From NCBI GenBank assembly GCA_963169325.1, contig CAUJEY010000253.1, positions 1 to 44,386 of the forward strand: a stretch of DNA of 44,386 nucleotides, given 5' to 3'. This stretch comes from Bacteroidota bacterium (GTDB lineage Bacteria; Bacteroidota; Bacteroidia; Chitinophagales; Saprospiraceae). Position 1 is the stretch's first letter. Every line of letters starts with the position of its first letter. Positions 32,106 to 40,106 of this stretch are shown here, in pieces. A program made the position numbers and the translations under genes. The notes under the pieces were generated by a model. The model was not told the DNA's origin, did no database searches, and saw only the letters and a list, made by a program, of their open reading frames with translations.

Positions 32106-33649
32106 TCAGCGGTCAATGCGCGCTGACGCCATTTAGTTTGCACTGCTTCGGCAAAACTGCAACCACTGATTTTTCCTTCGAGCCAGGCTACCAAATCGAA
32201 GGTTTGCAACAAAGCCCGCGCATCGGGAAGGGTAGAAAGTTCGTTTAAATCCTCCTTCATCTTTTGGAATGCCCGTTGCTGGTCTCGCGCTGATGGCGCC
32301 CGCATCAGTTCAGACATGAAATGAAAAAACCGCCGCTCCAGATCGTAGAGGCGGTTTTTCTTTTGTAAAAACCGCGTTGCCGAGCGCAGAAGCGACTCAA
32401 GTAAAACACTGTTGCCCATTTCAAAATGGAGAATAAGCGACAGGATGCGGGCCAGGCTTTGCAGGTCTTCCCGTTCCACCGTGCGCGGCTGGTTGAGCCA
32501 TTGGTTGAGGTGATCGAGCGCACCGCTGAAATCGCCGCAACCGAAACAGATACAACAGTATTGAAAATAAAAGCTCGCGGTTTCGTAATCGTGCGGGTCG
32601 AATTGTCCGGCCTCTGCCTGGCAACGATCCATTTCCAGCCGGCCTTCTTCAAATGCGCCGGTGAAAATACACAGCACAAATTTGTTGGTATAGTACTGCC
32701 GGTGGATTTTTCGCCGGTCATCTTCGGTGATCGGCGTCAAAATCCGCAGCTTCTCCAATGTGGCCCGTACTTCCTCATATCGCCCCAACAGGCCGCTGGA
32801 AAGGATAAAATTGCTCAGCGCAGCAATATAATCGGCTAAGTTCTCCCGGAGAAAATGCGGTTGGGACTCCAGCAATTCAATCATTTTTTTCCCGGATTCA
32901 TAAAATTGCTCCGGTTCCAGCGCCGCGTAATAATACAGGTTGAGCGTACGGTAATACAGCACCCGCGCTTTGTACGACAGCGCTTTATCAGGGTCGCTCA
33001 GCAGTTCGTGTCGTACCAGGTTCTGCAAACGCGCCATACGTTCTTCGCCGCGATGGAGCGCTTCACGTTTAATAGTAGTGTACACCTGGAAAAAAAGTTT
33101 GCGGTATGCGGCATTGTTCCGCAACTGGTCCAGGGCGCGTGTTTCGGCAAATTGCAGCTGGTCGAATTGTTTGTGGAGAAAATCCACATCCATGCGGGTG
33201 TATGCAATGTGTTTTTCCCAACGAATGATTTCCAGTAAATGGGTAAAACATTCGTATTGCGTGGCAATTTTGGTCGCCTTATACAACAACTCCCGGCAAT
33301 CGTCATAAAATCCTCTCTTAAATAACACCGACACACTTTGCAACAGGTGGTTCAATTTGTACTCGATGGAGCTTTGTTCGTCGTAGGATTGCAGGCTTTT
33401 GAGCACCAGATCGTATAAATACGCTTTTAATTCGGAGTACTTCCGGCTTTCAACAGGCTGATTTTTGTAAATTTTGTTGCAACAGACCGTATCGTCGAAA
33501 GATTCCATGCCCGCCATCAGGTCGAACAACATCAGATATTTGCTGTCTCGTTCGGCTTTTCCACGTACAAAAAGGCGGAAATAGCGTTTTTCCGCCGGCG
33601 TAAGCGAGCGAATCAGGCGGTATAATTTCTCGGAAGGCGTTTTAGCCAT
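32102..33649 (-). CDS. Helical-repeat protein, unknown
   Basis: A 515-residue cytoplasmic protein with no signal peptide; family not recognised. It opens with TPSEKLYRLIRSLTPAEKRY followed by FRLFVRG, an N-terminal block that is frequent in Saprospiraceae-like proteins of unknown role. The rest is almost all alpha-helical with irregular helix pairs of about 35-40 residues (YSELKAYLYDLVLKSLQSYD, LLQSVSVLFKRGFYDDCREL, YIAALSNFILSSGLLGRYEE, FQYCCICFGCGDFSGALDHL), consistent with a TPR-like solenoid and therefore with protein binding. It converges on the RiPP precursor with overlapping stops and is divergent from the LytTR gene. A role in regulation or peptide sensing is speculation. Confidence 0.8.
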   Translation of the reverse strand: MAKTPSEKLYRLIRSLTPAEKRYFRLFVRGKAERDSKYLMLFDLMAGMESFDDTVCCNKIYKNQPVESRKYSELKAYLYDLVLKSLQSYDEQSSIEYKLNHLLQSVSVLFKRGFYDDCRELLYKATKIATQYECFTHLLEIIRWEKHIAYTRMDVDFLHKQFDQLQFAETRALDQLRNNAAYRKLFFQVYTTIKREALHRGEERMARLQNLVRHELLSDPDKALSYKARVLYYRTLNLYYYAALEPEQFYESGKKMIELLESQPHFLRENLADYIAALSNFILSSGLLGRYEEVRATLEKLRILTPITEDDRRKIHRQYYTNKFVLCIFTGAFEEGRLEMDRCQAEAGQFDPHDYETASFYFQYCCICFGCGDFSGALDHLNQWLNQPRTVEREDLQSLARILSLILHFEMGNSVLLESLLRSATRFLQKKNRLYDLERRFFHFMSELMRAPSARDQQRAFQKMKEDLNELSTLPDARALLQTFDLVAWLEGKISGCSFAEAVQTKWRQRALTAD

Positions 33650-33773
33650 GGCTTTTTACCGGCGCCGGAAGGGTTATTTTTTATATCCGGCCGCCGACAA
33701 AAGTGTCCCTTTTATGTCATTTAACCAAAAGAGAAAATCGGGCTTGAATCCTGACTTATGAACCAAACATGGA

Positions 33774-33804
33774 TTGGTGGCAGCCGGCAGGGGGACTACT
33801 TTTG
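33774..33804 (+). promoter_or_regulatory. Promoter for LytTR gene
   Basis: TTG (33774-33776), 20-nt spacer, then TACTTTTG (33797-33804): a close match to the Bacteroidota -33 TTG / -7 TAnnTTTG pattern. It places transcription start near 33810 and rules out the upstream ATG at 33758. Confidence 0.65.
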
Positions 33805-33829
33805 TACCGTATTACAAAATTGCTCTGCT

Positions 33830-34300
33830 ATGATGAATGCCGTACCGTATCCCTCTGCCGCTGAATCGTCCGAACCCGTCCGGAGCGCCCGCTCTGTTGC
33901 GATAGCACCGGATTATTTTATCGCCCCGCCCTCGATCGAACGGGATTATACCCACACGATCGGTAAAGCCGGGAAGATCGTATTGCCCACGATGGAAGGT
34001 TTATGTTTCGAAAAAGTGAAACATATCGCTTACCTCGAAGCCAGTGGTAATTATACGGTATTGCACTTTCTGGACGGCCGGCAGATTCTGGTGTGCAAAA
34101 CCCTGCGCGAAGTGGAACATTTGCTCCCCGAACTCGCTTTCGTACGGATTCACCGCTCCCATACCATTCACCTGCGGCATATTAAAAAATATGTGCGCGG
34201 TAAAGGCGGTCATGTCGTACTGCAAAACAGCGTAACCCTCACCGTTTCTGCCGGTCAGAAAGATAACTTCCTCGATGCCTTAAAGCAGTATTTTAACTGA
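33830..34300 (+). CDS. LytTR-domain DNA-binding protein without receiver
   Basis: A 156-residue transcription regulator. After about 45 low-complexity residues comes a LytTR domain (about 50-155): GKIVLPTMEGLCFEKVKHIA, YLEASGNYTVLHFLDGR, LVCKTLREVEHLLPELAFVR, then the signature IHRSHTIHLRHIKKYVRGKG. There is no response-regulator receiver, so it is not a standard two-component partner; it may act constitutively or through an unseen ligand. The ATG at 33830 (or 33833) fits the promoter at 33774-33804. The neighbours are the helical-repeat protein (divergent) and, across a terminator, the acyl-CoA dehydrogenase. Confidence 0.9.
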   Translation: MMNAVPYPSAAESSEPVRSARSVAIAPDYFIAPPSIERDYTHTIGKAGKIVLPTMEGLCFEKVKHIAYLEASGNYTVLHFLDGRQILVCKTLREVEHLLPELAFVRIHRSHTIHLRHIKKYVRGKGGHVVLQNSVTLTVSAGQKDNFLDALKQYFN

Positions 34301-34456
34301 GCATCGCCTCGAACCGCCTTGAACCCCAAAGATCAAGTCCAAAATCTGTCTTAAAAAACCAAGACCCCAACCAACCTTTTTCTCCGGAAAATCGTCTTTA
34401 CTTGTACTTACCCGTGGAACACCCAAGCAAATAAACACAGTAAGGGTTTGGTTTGG

Positions 34457-34495
34457 CGCCGGGCGTGGAATGACACGACCCGGCGTTACCTTTTT
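34457..34495 (+). terminator. Terminator after LytTR gene
   Basis: CGCCGGGCGTG (34457-34467) pairs with CACGACCCGGCG (34474-34485), with one bulged A, and is followed by TTACCTTTTT. The rest of the 305-nt gap 34301-34605 shows no gene. Confidence 0.75.
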
Positions 34496-34605
34496 GTTAA
34501 AGGGGGACTGGTTTTGTTCAACAGACGTGTGAAATGATTTAGCTCATTTAGATACCGCTGAACAATTTCTTAATTCGCTTTAAAAAATCCAACGTCCAAT
34601 CTCCC

Positions 34606-35829
34606 CTACTTAAACGCATCCAACCCCGTCACATCATAACCGGTGATGAGCAGGTGGATATCGTGCGTGCCTTCGTAGGTGACCACACTTTCCAGGTTCA
34701 TCATGTGGCGCATGATGGAGTATTCGTTGGTAATGCCCATGCCGCCGTGAATTTGCCGGGCTTCGCGGGCGACTTCCAGGGCCATTTGTACATTGTTGCG
34801 TTTGGCCATCGATACCTGGGCGGGCGTCATAGTGCCGGCGTTGGCTAAGGTGCCCAAGCGCCAGGCGAGCAATTGCGCCTTGGTGATCTCGGTGATCATT
34901 TCGGCCAGTTTCTTTTGGGTCAGTTGGAACGCCCCAATGGGTTTGTCGAACTGAATGCGCTCTTTGGAATACCGGAGGGCCGAGTCGTAACAATCCAGCG
35001 CCGCGCCGATAGCGCCCCAGGCGATACCGTAGCGGGCTTTGGTGAGGCAGGTCAAAGGCCCGCGCATCCCGACTACGCCGGGCAGCACATTGGCTTTCGG
35101 TACGCGCACGTCTTCAAACACCAGTTCACCGGTGACGCTGGCACGCAGCGACCATTTACCGTGGATTTCGGGCGCGGAAAAACCTTTCATACCTTTTTCC
35201 ACGATCATGCCCAACACCTTGCCGTCTTCGCGTTTGGCCCACACCACGGCGATATCGGCCACCGGGGAATTGGTGATCCACATCTTGGCGCCGTTGAGGA
35301 TATAGGCATCGCCGTCGTCTTTCACGTTGGTGACCATGCCGGTGGGGTTGGAGCCGTGGTCGGGCTCGGTGAGGCCGAAACAGCCGATCATTTCACCTTT
35401 GGCCAACTTGGGCAGGTAGTGGCGGCGATGTTCCTCGGAGCCGAATTTGTAAATGGGATACATGACCAACGAGCCCTGCACGGAGGCCATGGAGCGGATG
35501 CCGGAGTCACCGCGTTCCAGTTCCTGCATGATGATGCCGTAGGCGATTTCATCCATGCCGCCGCAGCCGTATTCGGCCGGCAGCGAGGGACCGAATGCGC
35601 CGATGTCGGCCAGGCCCTTGAAAAGGTGCGTGGGGCAAGCGGCCCGGTTGGCGTAGTCTTCGATAATCGGACTCACCTCGGCTTTCACCCAATCGCGCAC
35701 GGCGTCGCGGGCGAGCAGGTGTTCGGGGGAAAGGAGTTCATCCACGCCGTAATAGTCGTGGTGCTGATAGCGGTCTTCGCGGGCAGAGCGAGCGGAAGTA
35801 TGGGTGGTGGCGGCGCCGTTGGTTTGCAT
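34606..35829 (-). CDS. gcdH: Acyl-CoA dehydrogenase, glutaryl-CoA dehydrogenase-like
   Basis: A 407-residue flavoenzyme. Features of the glutaryl-CoA branch are R112 in GDSGIRSMASVQGSLVMYPI (the Arg that holds the glutaryl carboxylate) and the catalytic base E386 in VVTYEGTHDIHLLITG. The FAD/substrate loops CFGLTEPDHGSNPTGM and WITNSPVADIAVVWAK are standard. It would oxidise and decarboxylate glutaryl-CoA to crotonyl-CoA in lysine/tryptophan breakdown, passing electrons to ETF. It is a single gene with a good promoter (35865-35893). Another short-chain acyl-CoA specificity cannot be excluded. The C-terminal residues GYDVTGLDAFK are intact. Confidence 0.9.
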   Translation of the reverse strand: MQTNGAATTHTSARSAREDRYQHHDYYGVDELLSPEHLLARDAVRDWVKAEVSPIIEDYANRAACPTHLFKGLADIGAFGPSLPAEYGCGGMDEIAYGIIMQELERGDSGIRSMASVQGSLVMYPIYKFGSEEHRRHYLPKLAKGEMIGCFGLTEPDHGSNPTGMVTNVKDDGDAYILNGAKMWITNSPVADIAVVWAKREDGKVLGMIVEKGMKGFSAPEIHGKWSLRASVTGELVFEDVRVPKANVLPGVVGMRGPLTCLTKARYGIAWGAIGAALDCYDSALRYSKERIQFDKPIGAFQLTQKKLAEMITEITKAQLLAWRLGTLANAGTMTPAQVSMAKRNNVQMALEVAREARQIHGGMGITNEYSIMRHMMNLESVVTYEGTHDIHLLITGYDVTGLDAFK

Positions 35830-35864
35830 ATTTTTCCTTTAAATTTGGTTAGGAAATGTGAGTG

Positions 35865-35893
35865 CAAAGGTAAAGAATGTTTAATGGAAACAA
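35865..35893 (-). promoter_or_regulatory. Promoter for acyl-CoA dehydrogenase gene
   Basis: On the minus strand, TTG (35893-35891), 18-nt spacer, TACCTTTG (35872-35865). The ATG at 35829 follows 35 nt after the box. Confidence 0.65.
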
Positions 35894-35990
35894 GTTTGAC
35901 AGGAACAGTTTTGGCGCGCTTTTGCAAAATATAATTCTTAAAAATAAAAATTAAAAGCGCTGAAAGCAAACATGGTTTTGAATGAACGCC

Positions 35991-36326
35991 TCACCACTCC
36001 CAACCTTCCATATCTTTCAAGGGCGGCGGTTTGATGGTGCGTTTGGTTTCCGCCCGTTGTTTCTGGCGTTCGATCACCAGGCGGGCCAGCCCGTAGTTGG
36101 CCGGTTCGGGGGCATCGGGACGCATGACCGGGTGAATTTTCACCTCCAGCACGTCGAGGCGGTACAGGAGGCTCATCAGGTATTCGGGTTGGTTTTCGAG
36201 CAGTTCGGCAATGCGCTCCGCGACCAACTGCAAGAGTTCGGCCTCGCTGGCGGGCGGAGGCGTGTTTTCCAGTTCGAAGGGACCGCGCACGAGGTCGGAT
36301 GTTTGTTGAAGAATATCGTCTGTCAT
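35991..36326 (-). CDS. Small conserved-looking protein, unknown
   Basis: A 111-residue acidic, helical protein; not recognised. The start MTDDILQQTSDLVRGPFEL is chosen over a longer frame to 36419 because a TATCTTTG box ends 6 nt upstream of it. The middle EAELLQLVAERIAELLENQP and EYLMSLLYRLDVLEVKIHPV forms two amphipathic helices, and the C-terminal RLVIERQKQRAETKRTIKPP ends in a Trp-rich tail (MEGWEW). No signal peptide. This shape (helical core, basic linker, acidic-aromatic end) is frequent among small cytoplasmic proteins of Bacteroidota. The message appears leaderless. Confidence 0.75.
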   Translation of the reverse strand: MTDDILQQTSDLVRGPFELENTPPPASEAELLQLVAERIAELLENQPEYLMSLLYRLDVLEVKIHPVMRPDAPEPANYGLARLVIERQKQRAETKRTIKPPPLKDMEGWEW

Positions 36327-36332
36327 CTGCTG

Positions 36333-36340
36333 CAAAGATA
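36333..36340 (-). promoter_or_regulatory. -7 box for 111-residue gene, apparently leaderless
   Basis: The minus strand reads TATCTTTG, ending 6 nt before the ATG at 36326, so transcription should start at or next to the ATG. Confidence 0.5.
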
Positions 36341-36517
36341 GGACAATTGAATGTATGGGCCGGCCACACTGATACCTGCACGACAATTTTGCAGAAAAAC
36401 AATAAGTACCCAACCTCAACGGTTATATTCGGCATGAAGTTTTGAGCATGCCCCTTTAATTGATTTCCATCCCGCCGCCGTATTACACTTATTTCTTGTG
36501 TTGACTCCCCCCGTCTA

Positions 36518-36552
36518 TATTCACCGGGTGACTCCAAGTCACTGGGTGAATA
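36518..36552. repeat. Inverted repeat upstream of adhesin-like gene
   Basis: TATTCACCGGGTGACT (36518-36533) and AGTCACTGGGTGAATA (36537-36552) pair at 14 of 16 positions, with CCA between. It lies 48-82 nt before the ATG at 36600, so it could be an operator or a leader hairpin. Confidence 0.65.
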
Positions 36553-36599
36553 TTCCATACCGACCATTTATTTCATTTTTATCCAATGTTAAAAACGTT

Positions 36600-39500
36600 A
36601 TGACACAATCATTACCCATTTCCAAATTGTTATTTTTCCACCTCTTTTTTCTTTTGAGCAGCGGGATGTATGCACAGCAAAACCCAACGGTTCAGCTTGC
36701 CGCGCCGGGGATGCGTATGCCGCTCGACCTACCTTCCGGCCAGACAACCGTGCAATTGTGCGGGCTGATCCCCGGAAAGAGCTATTCCGCCGCTGCTCTG
36801 AAATCCGTATTTGAACAGCCGGCGACGTTCGAACTTTCCCGACCCGGCTCCGCGGCCCTACCCGAACAACATACGCCCGCAGGGCGCGCGCGGAAAAATG
36901 AAATACGTTTCATCGCTTCCGGCGCCTGCGAAGACCTGATTGTTTCGGCCGTTACAACCCAGCAATCCACCGCCATGCCCATGTTCCTGTCGGTAGCCTG
37001 TGCGGACTGCCCACAAGAGAAAGAGGCGCCGGTAAAAGAGGCGCCGCGGGCCGACCTGGTGAATCTTTCCGTTACGCCGGCCGTGCCGGCCGAAAGTTTG
37101 ATCCGGAATACGCTTATTAGCGGAAATTGTTTTGAGGTAACCAACATTACATCGTCCGGGCCGGACAGCGCATTCGGCACTTTTACGAACGGAAGTGCCA
37201 CTATCGGCATTCAAAACGGGATCGTGATGTGCACCGGCAATGCGAGCATCCTTCCGGGCCCGAACGACGATGCAGCCGTTTCCGGCAATTTCGGCGGCAA
37301 TTTCGGCTATAATAACGTCCAGGACCCCGACCTGGAAAACCTGACCCCGGGCGAACAATGGGATGTGGTCAAACTCGAGTTTGATTTTACGCCGACGGCC
37401 AACATGGTGCAATTCGACTACGTTTTCGGTTCCGAGGAGTACTGCGAATACGCGGGGTTGTTTTTTAACGATGCATTCGGATTTTTTATCAGCGGCCCGG
37501 GTATTGTCGGCACGCAAAATCTGGCGCTGATTCCCAACACCAATACGCCTGTCACGATCAACAACGTCAATAATTTTACCAACGAACAATACTATGTGAA
37601 CAACAGCCAGACTTTGGAGGATTTTGCCTGTTTGTTTGAAGGCGCCGCCAACTTAGCCGATATTCAGCTGGACGGCTGGACCAAACCGTTTACAGCCACA
37701 GCCAACGTCATTCCTTGTGAAACCTACCATATTAAATTAGTGCTGGCGGACATTACCGATAGTCTCGTGGCTTCAGCCGTTTTCCTGCGCGCCAACTCCT
37801 TCGACGCCGGCGGTACCGCCAAAGCCGAAGTCGTGTATGCGGCTGGACAGTCGACGGCATTTGAAGATTGCCCGGTTTCCTATATCCGCTTCTCCCGCGA
37901 CAGCAGCGATCTGAATTTGCCGCTCGCCGTCAATTTTACCGTTTCCGGTAGCGCCACGGCCGGCGTGGACTATACCCCGCTGATCAGCCCGGTAGTCATC
38001 CCGGCCGGTCAGAATGAGGTGCTGGTGCCGGTGGTAGTTTTCGACGACCAAACGGCTGAAGGTCAGGAGAGTTTTACGCTGGCGATCGACAATGCCTGCT
38101 CCTGCGCACAGTCCGAAGTGGAATTTCTGATCAACGACAAACCGGCTATTCTAATTCAGGTTCCAAACGAAGATCAAAACCTGTGCGAAGGCCAGGCCGT
38201 TTTATTCACCGCCCAGGTCGGCGGCGGCGTACCGCCACTGTCCTATTTGTGGAATACCGGCGACACCACGGCTTCGGTGCTGTTAAACATGGAAGGCTTT
38301 TACACGCTTTCGGTCACGGATTTTTGCGGCAGCACGAGCGCTGATTCGGTGTACGTCAATATACTGCCCATACCGGTACTCAACGACACAATTTTGTTTT
38401 GCCCGGGCGATTCCGTTCAAATCGATGGCGTCGTTTATTTTGAATCCGGTACCGTGCTGGACACTCTGGCCGGCGCTAATGGCGCCTGCGATACGATCCT
38501 GACTTACGTGCTGAAGTTATTGCCCCAAACAAACCTGAACGATACGATCCAGTTTTGCTTAGGCGACACCATAGAAATTGCGGGCGGCATGTACACCGGC
38601 TCCGGTATAGTTGTGGACACCTTACCGGGAACCGGCGGCGGCTGCGACACGATCATTACTTATGTATTACAGGTGCAGGAGCCCCCGACCCGCCAGGAAA
38701 CGCTGCGCTTCTGTCCCGGCAGTTCTGTCACTATCGGCGGCACGGTGTACACCGGGCCGGGTACGGTAACCGACACTTTGCCTACCACCAACGGCACCTG
38801 CGATACGATTGTAACCTATACCCTTGAATTGCTGCCCTACCCTACCCGCGCTGAAACAATTTCGCTTTGCCCGGGCGCTACCGTCGCAATCGGCGGCAAC
38901 CTGTATACCGCGCCGGGTACCGCTGTGGACACCCTGCCGGGCCTCGGTGGCGGATGCGACACGATTGTTACGTACGCGCTCGAATTACTGCCCAACCCCA
39001 CCCGCGCCGAAACAATCGAATTCTGCCCTGGCGAAACCATTAATATCGGCGGCACGGCCTACAATCAGCCGGGAACGGTCGTCGACACGTTGACTGCGAG
39101 CATCGGCTGCGACACCATCGTCACCTACACGCTGGCCTTTCTGACGCCGGCGCCGTCCAACGTCAGTGTGATTTGCCCGGGCAATATCGAACTGAACGTC
39201 GGCGGACCCACTGCGGTAACCTACAACGCGCCTGCGGCAGCAAGCGACTGCACTTGCCCGGGGATTGCCCTTCAATTAACAGACGGCCTGTCGTCAGGCA
39301 GCACGTTCCCGGTAGGTTCCACAAAAGTGTGCTACCTGGCGACCGATAGTTGCGGCAACACGGCTTCCTGCTGTTTCACCGTGACTTTGTCAGAAACAAA
39401 ACCCTGCGATGTTAAAACCATCGGCTGTATCAAATACGAGCTGTTGAGCATTTCGCAAGATGCCAAATTTAACACTACGTACCGTATCCGCGTCACCAAC

Positions 39501-40106
39501 TCCTGCAATACCGAATTGCTGTACACGGCATTCGAATTGCCGGGCGGCGTGGTAGCAACCGATCCGGCCAACAACGCCACGTACACTGCGCCGAGCGGTC
39601 AGGCATACCTGGTACGCAATCCGAACTACTCGCCGTTTTATTCTATCCGGTATTCCTCCGTTGGAACGGGCATTTCCGGCGGAGCGGCGGATATTTTTGA
39701 GTACACCCTGCCGCCGCGTTCCTTTCCGAATTATATTCACGTTATCGCCAAAGTGGCTACCCAAACGTACTACGAGGCCTATTTGAATACGTTCTTCTGC
39801 CCGGTAGGCAAAACGCCTGTGGAAAACCGGAGTGCGGATGCTACAGCAAAACCTGCCAGTCTGCGCGTTTCTCCCAACCCAACGACAGGGACGTTTTTTG
39901 CCGATCTTTCCGACTGGCAGGGGGAAAAAGTCAGCCTCCAGGTGTTCGATAGCCGGGGAGCGCTGGTACAACGCCTGACCGTACAGGCAGAAAATGATTT
40001 ACAGCAAATTAACCTGCCGGATGGTTTGGCCGAAGGCCTGTATATCCTCGAAGTGCGCCCGGAAAACGGCGCGAAACAGGCGGTGCGGTTTGTCGTGAAA
40101 AATTAA
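36600..40106 (+). CDS. Choice-of-anchor L surface protein, T9SS type A
   Basis: A 1168-residue secreted protein. The start MTQSLPISKLLFFHLFFLLS gives a signal peptide ending GMYAQQ; an upstream ATG does not. Order: Ig-like N-terminal part (about 25-150); choice-of-anchor L domain (about 152-405, with GIQNGIVMCTGNAS, VKLEFDFTPTANMVQFDYVF, GSEEYCEYAG); Calx-beta-like domain (about 406-514, SATAGVDYTPLISPVVIPAG); PKD/Ig-like domain (about 515-591); five tandem 51-residue repeats (about 593-848), each with one Cys in CPG or CLG and one in CDTI; HYR domain (about 849-930, FPVGSTKVCYLATDSCGNTA); a Cys-containing module; T9SS type A domain (VSPNPTTGTFFADL). Likely a large adhesin; ligand unknown. 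Its stop overlaps the opposing gene by 4 nt. Confidence 0.92.
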   Translation: MTQSLPISKLLFFHLFFLLSSGMYAQQNPTVQLAAPGMRMPLDLPSGQTTVQLCGLIPGKSYSAAALKSVFEQPATFELSRPGSAALPEQHTPAGRARKNEIRFIASGACEDLIVSAVTTQQSTAMPMFLSVACADCPQEKEAPVKEAPRADLVNLSVTPAVPAESLIRNTLISGNCFEVTNITSSGPDSAFGTFTNGSATIGIQNGIVMCTGNASILPGPNDDAAVSGNFGGNFGYNNVQDPDLENLTPGEQWDVVKLEFDFTPTANMVQFDYVFGSEEYCEYAGLFFNDAFGFFISGPGIVGTQNLALIPNTNTPVTINNVNNFTNEQYYVNNSQTLEDFACLFEGAANLADIQLDGWTKPFTATANVIPCETYHIKLVLADITDSLVASAVFLRANSFDAGGTAKAEVVYAAGQSTAFEDCPVSYIRFSRDSSDLNLPLAVNFTVSGSATAGVDYTPLISPVVIPAGQNEVLVPVVVFDDQTAEGQESFTLAIDNACSCAQSEVEFLINDKPAILIQVPNEDQNLCEGQAVLFTAQVGGGVPPLSYLWNTGDTTASVLLNMEGFYTLSVTDFCGSTSADSVYVNILPIPVLNDTILFCPGDSVQIDGVVYFESGTVLDTLAGANGACDTILTYVLKLLPQTNLNDTIQFCLGDTIEIAGGMYTGSGIVVDTLPGTGGGCDTIITYVLQVQEPPTRQETLRFCPGSSVTIGGTVYTGPGTVTDTLPTTNGTCDTIVTYTLELLPYPTRAETISLCPGATVAIGGNLYTAPGTAVDTLPGLGGGCDTIVTYALELLPNPTRAETIEFCPGETINIGGTAYNQPGTVVDTLTASIGCDTIVTYTLAFLTPAPSNVSVICPGNIELNVGGPTAVTYNAPAAASDCTCPGIALQLTDGLSSGSTFPVGSTKVCYLATDSCGNTASCCFTVTLSETKPCDVKTIGCIKYELLSISQDAKFNTTYRIRVTNSCNTELLYTAFELPGGVVATDPANNATYTAPSGQAYLVRNPNYSPFYSIRYSSVGTGISGGAADIFEYTLPPRSFPNYIHVIAKVATQTYYEAYLNTFFCPVGKTPVENRSADATAKPASLRVSPNPTTGTFFADLSDWQGEKVSLQVFDSRGALVQRLTVQAENDLQQINLPDGLAEGLYILEVRPENGAKQAVRFVVKN
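38373..39146 (+). repeat. Five in-frame repeats of about 153 nt inside adhesin gene
   Basis: Each unit encodes the pattern TxxxCPGxxVxIGGxxY, then GTVxDTLPG and CDTIVTY, and ends in LELLP. Units 3-5 are the most alike, which points to recent tandem duplication. The two Cys per unit could form a disulfide. Confidence 0.85.

Noticed and set aside
34301-34605. Possible small RNA or gene in the 305-nt gap
   Set aside because: Apart from the terminator hairpin at 34457-34495 no conserved structure, promoter or convincing ORF was seen.
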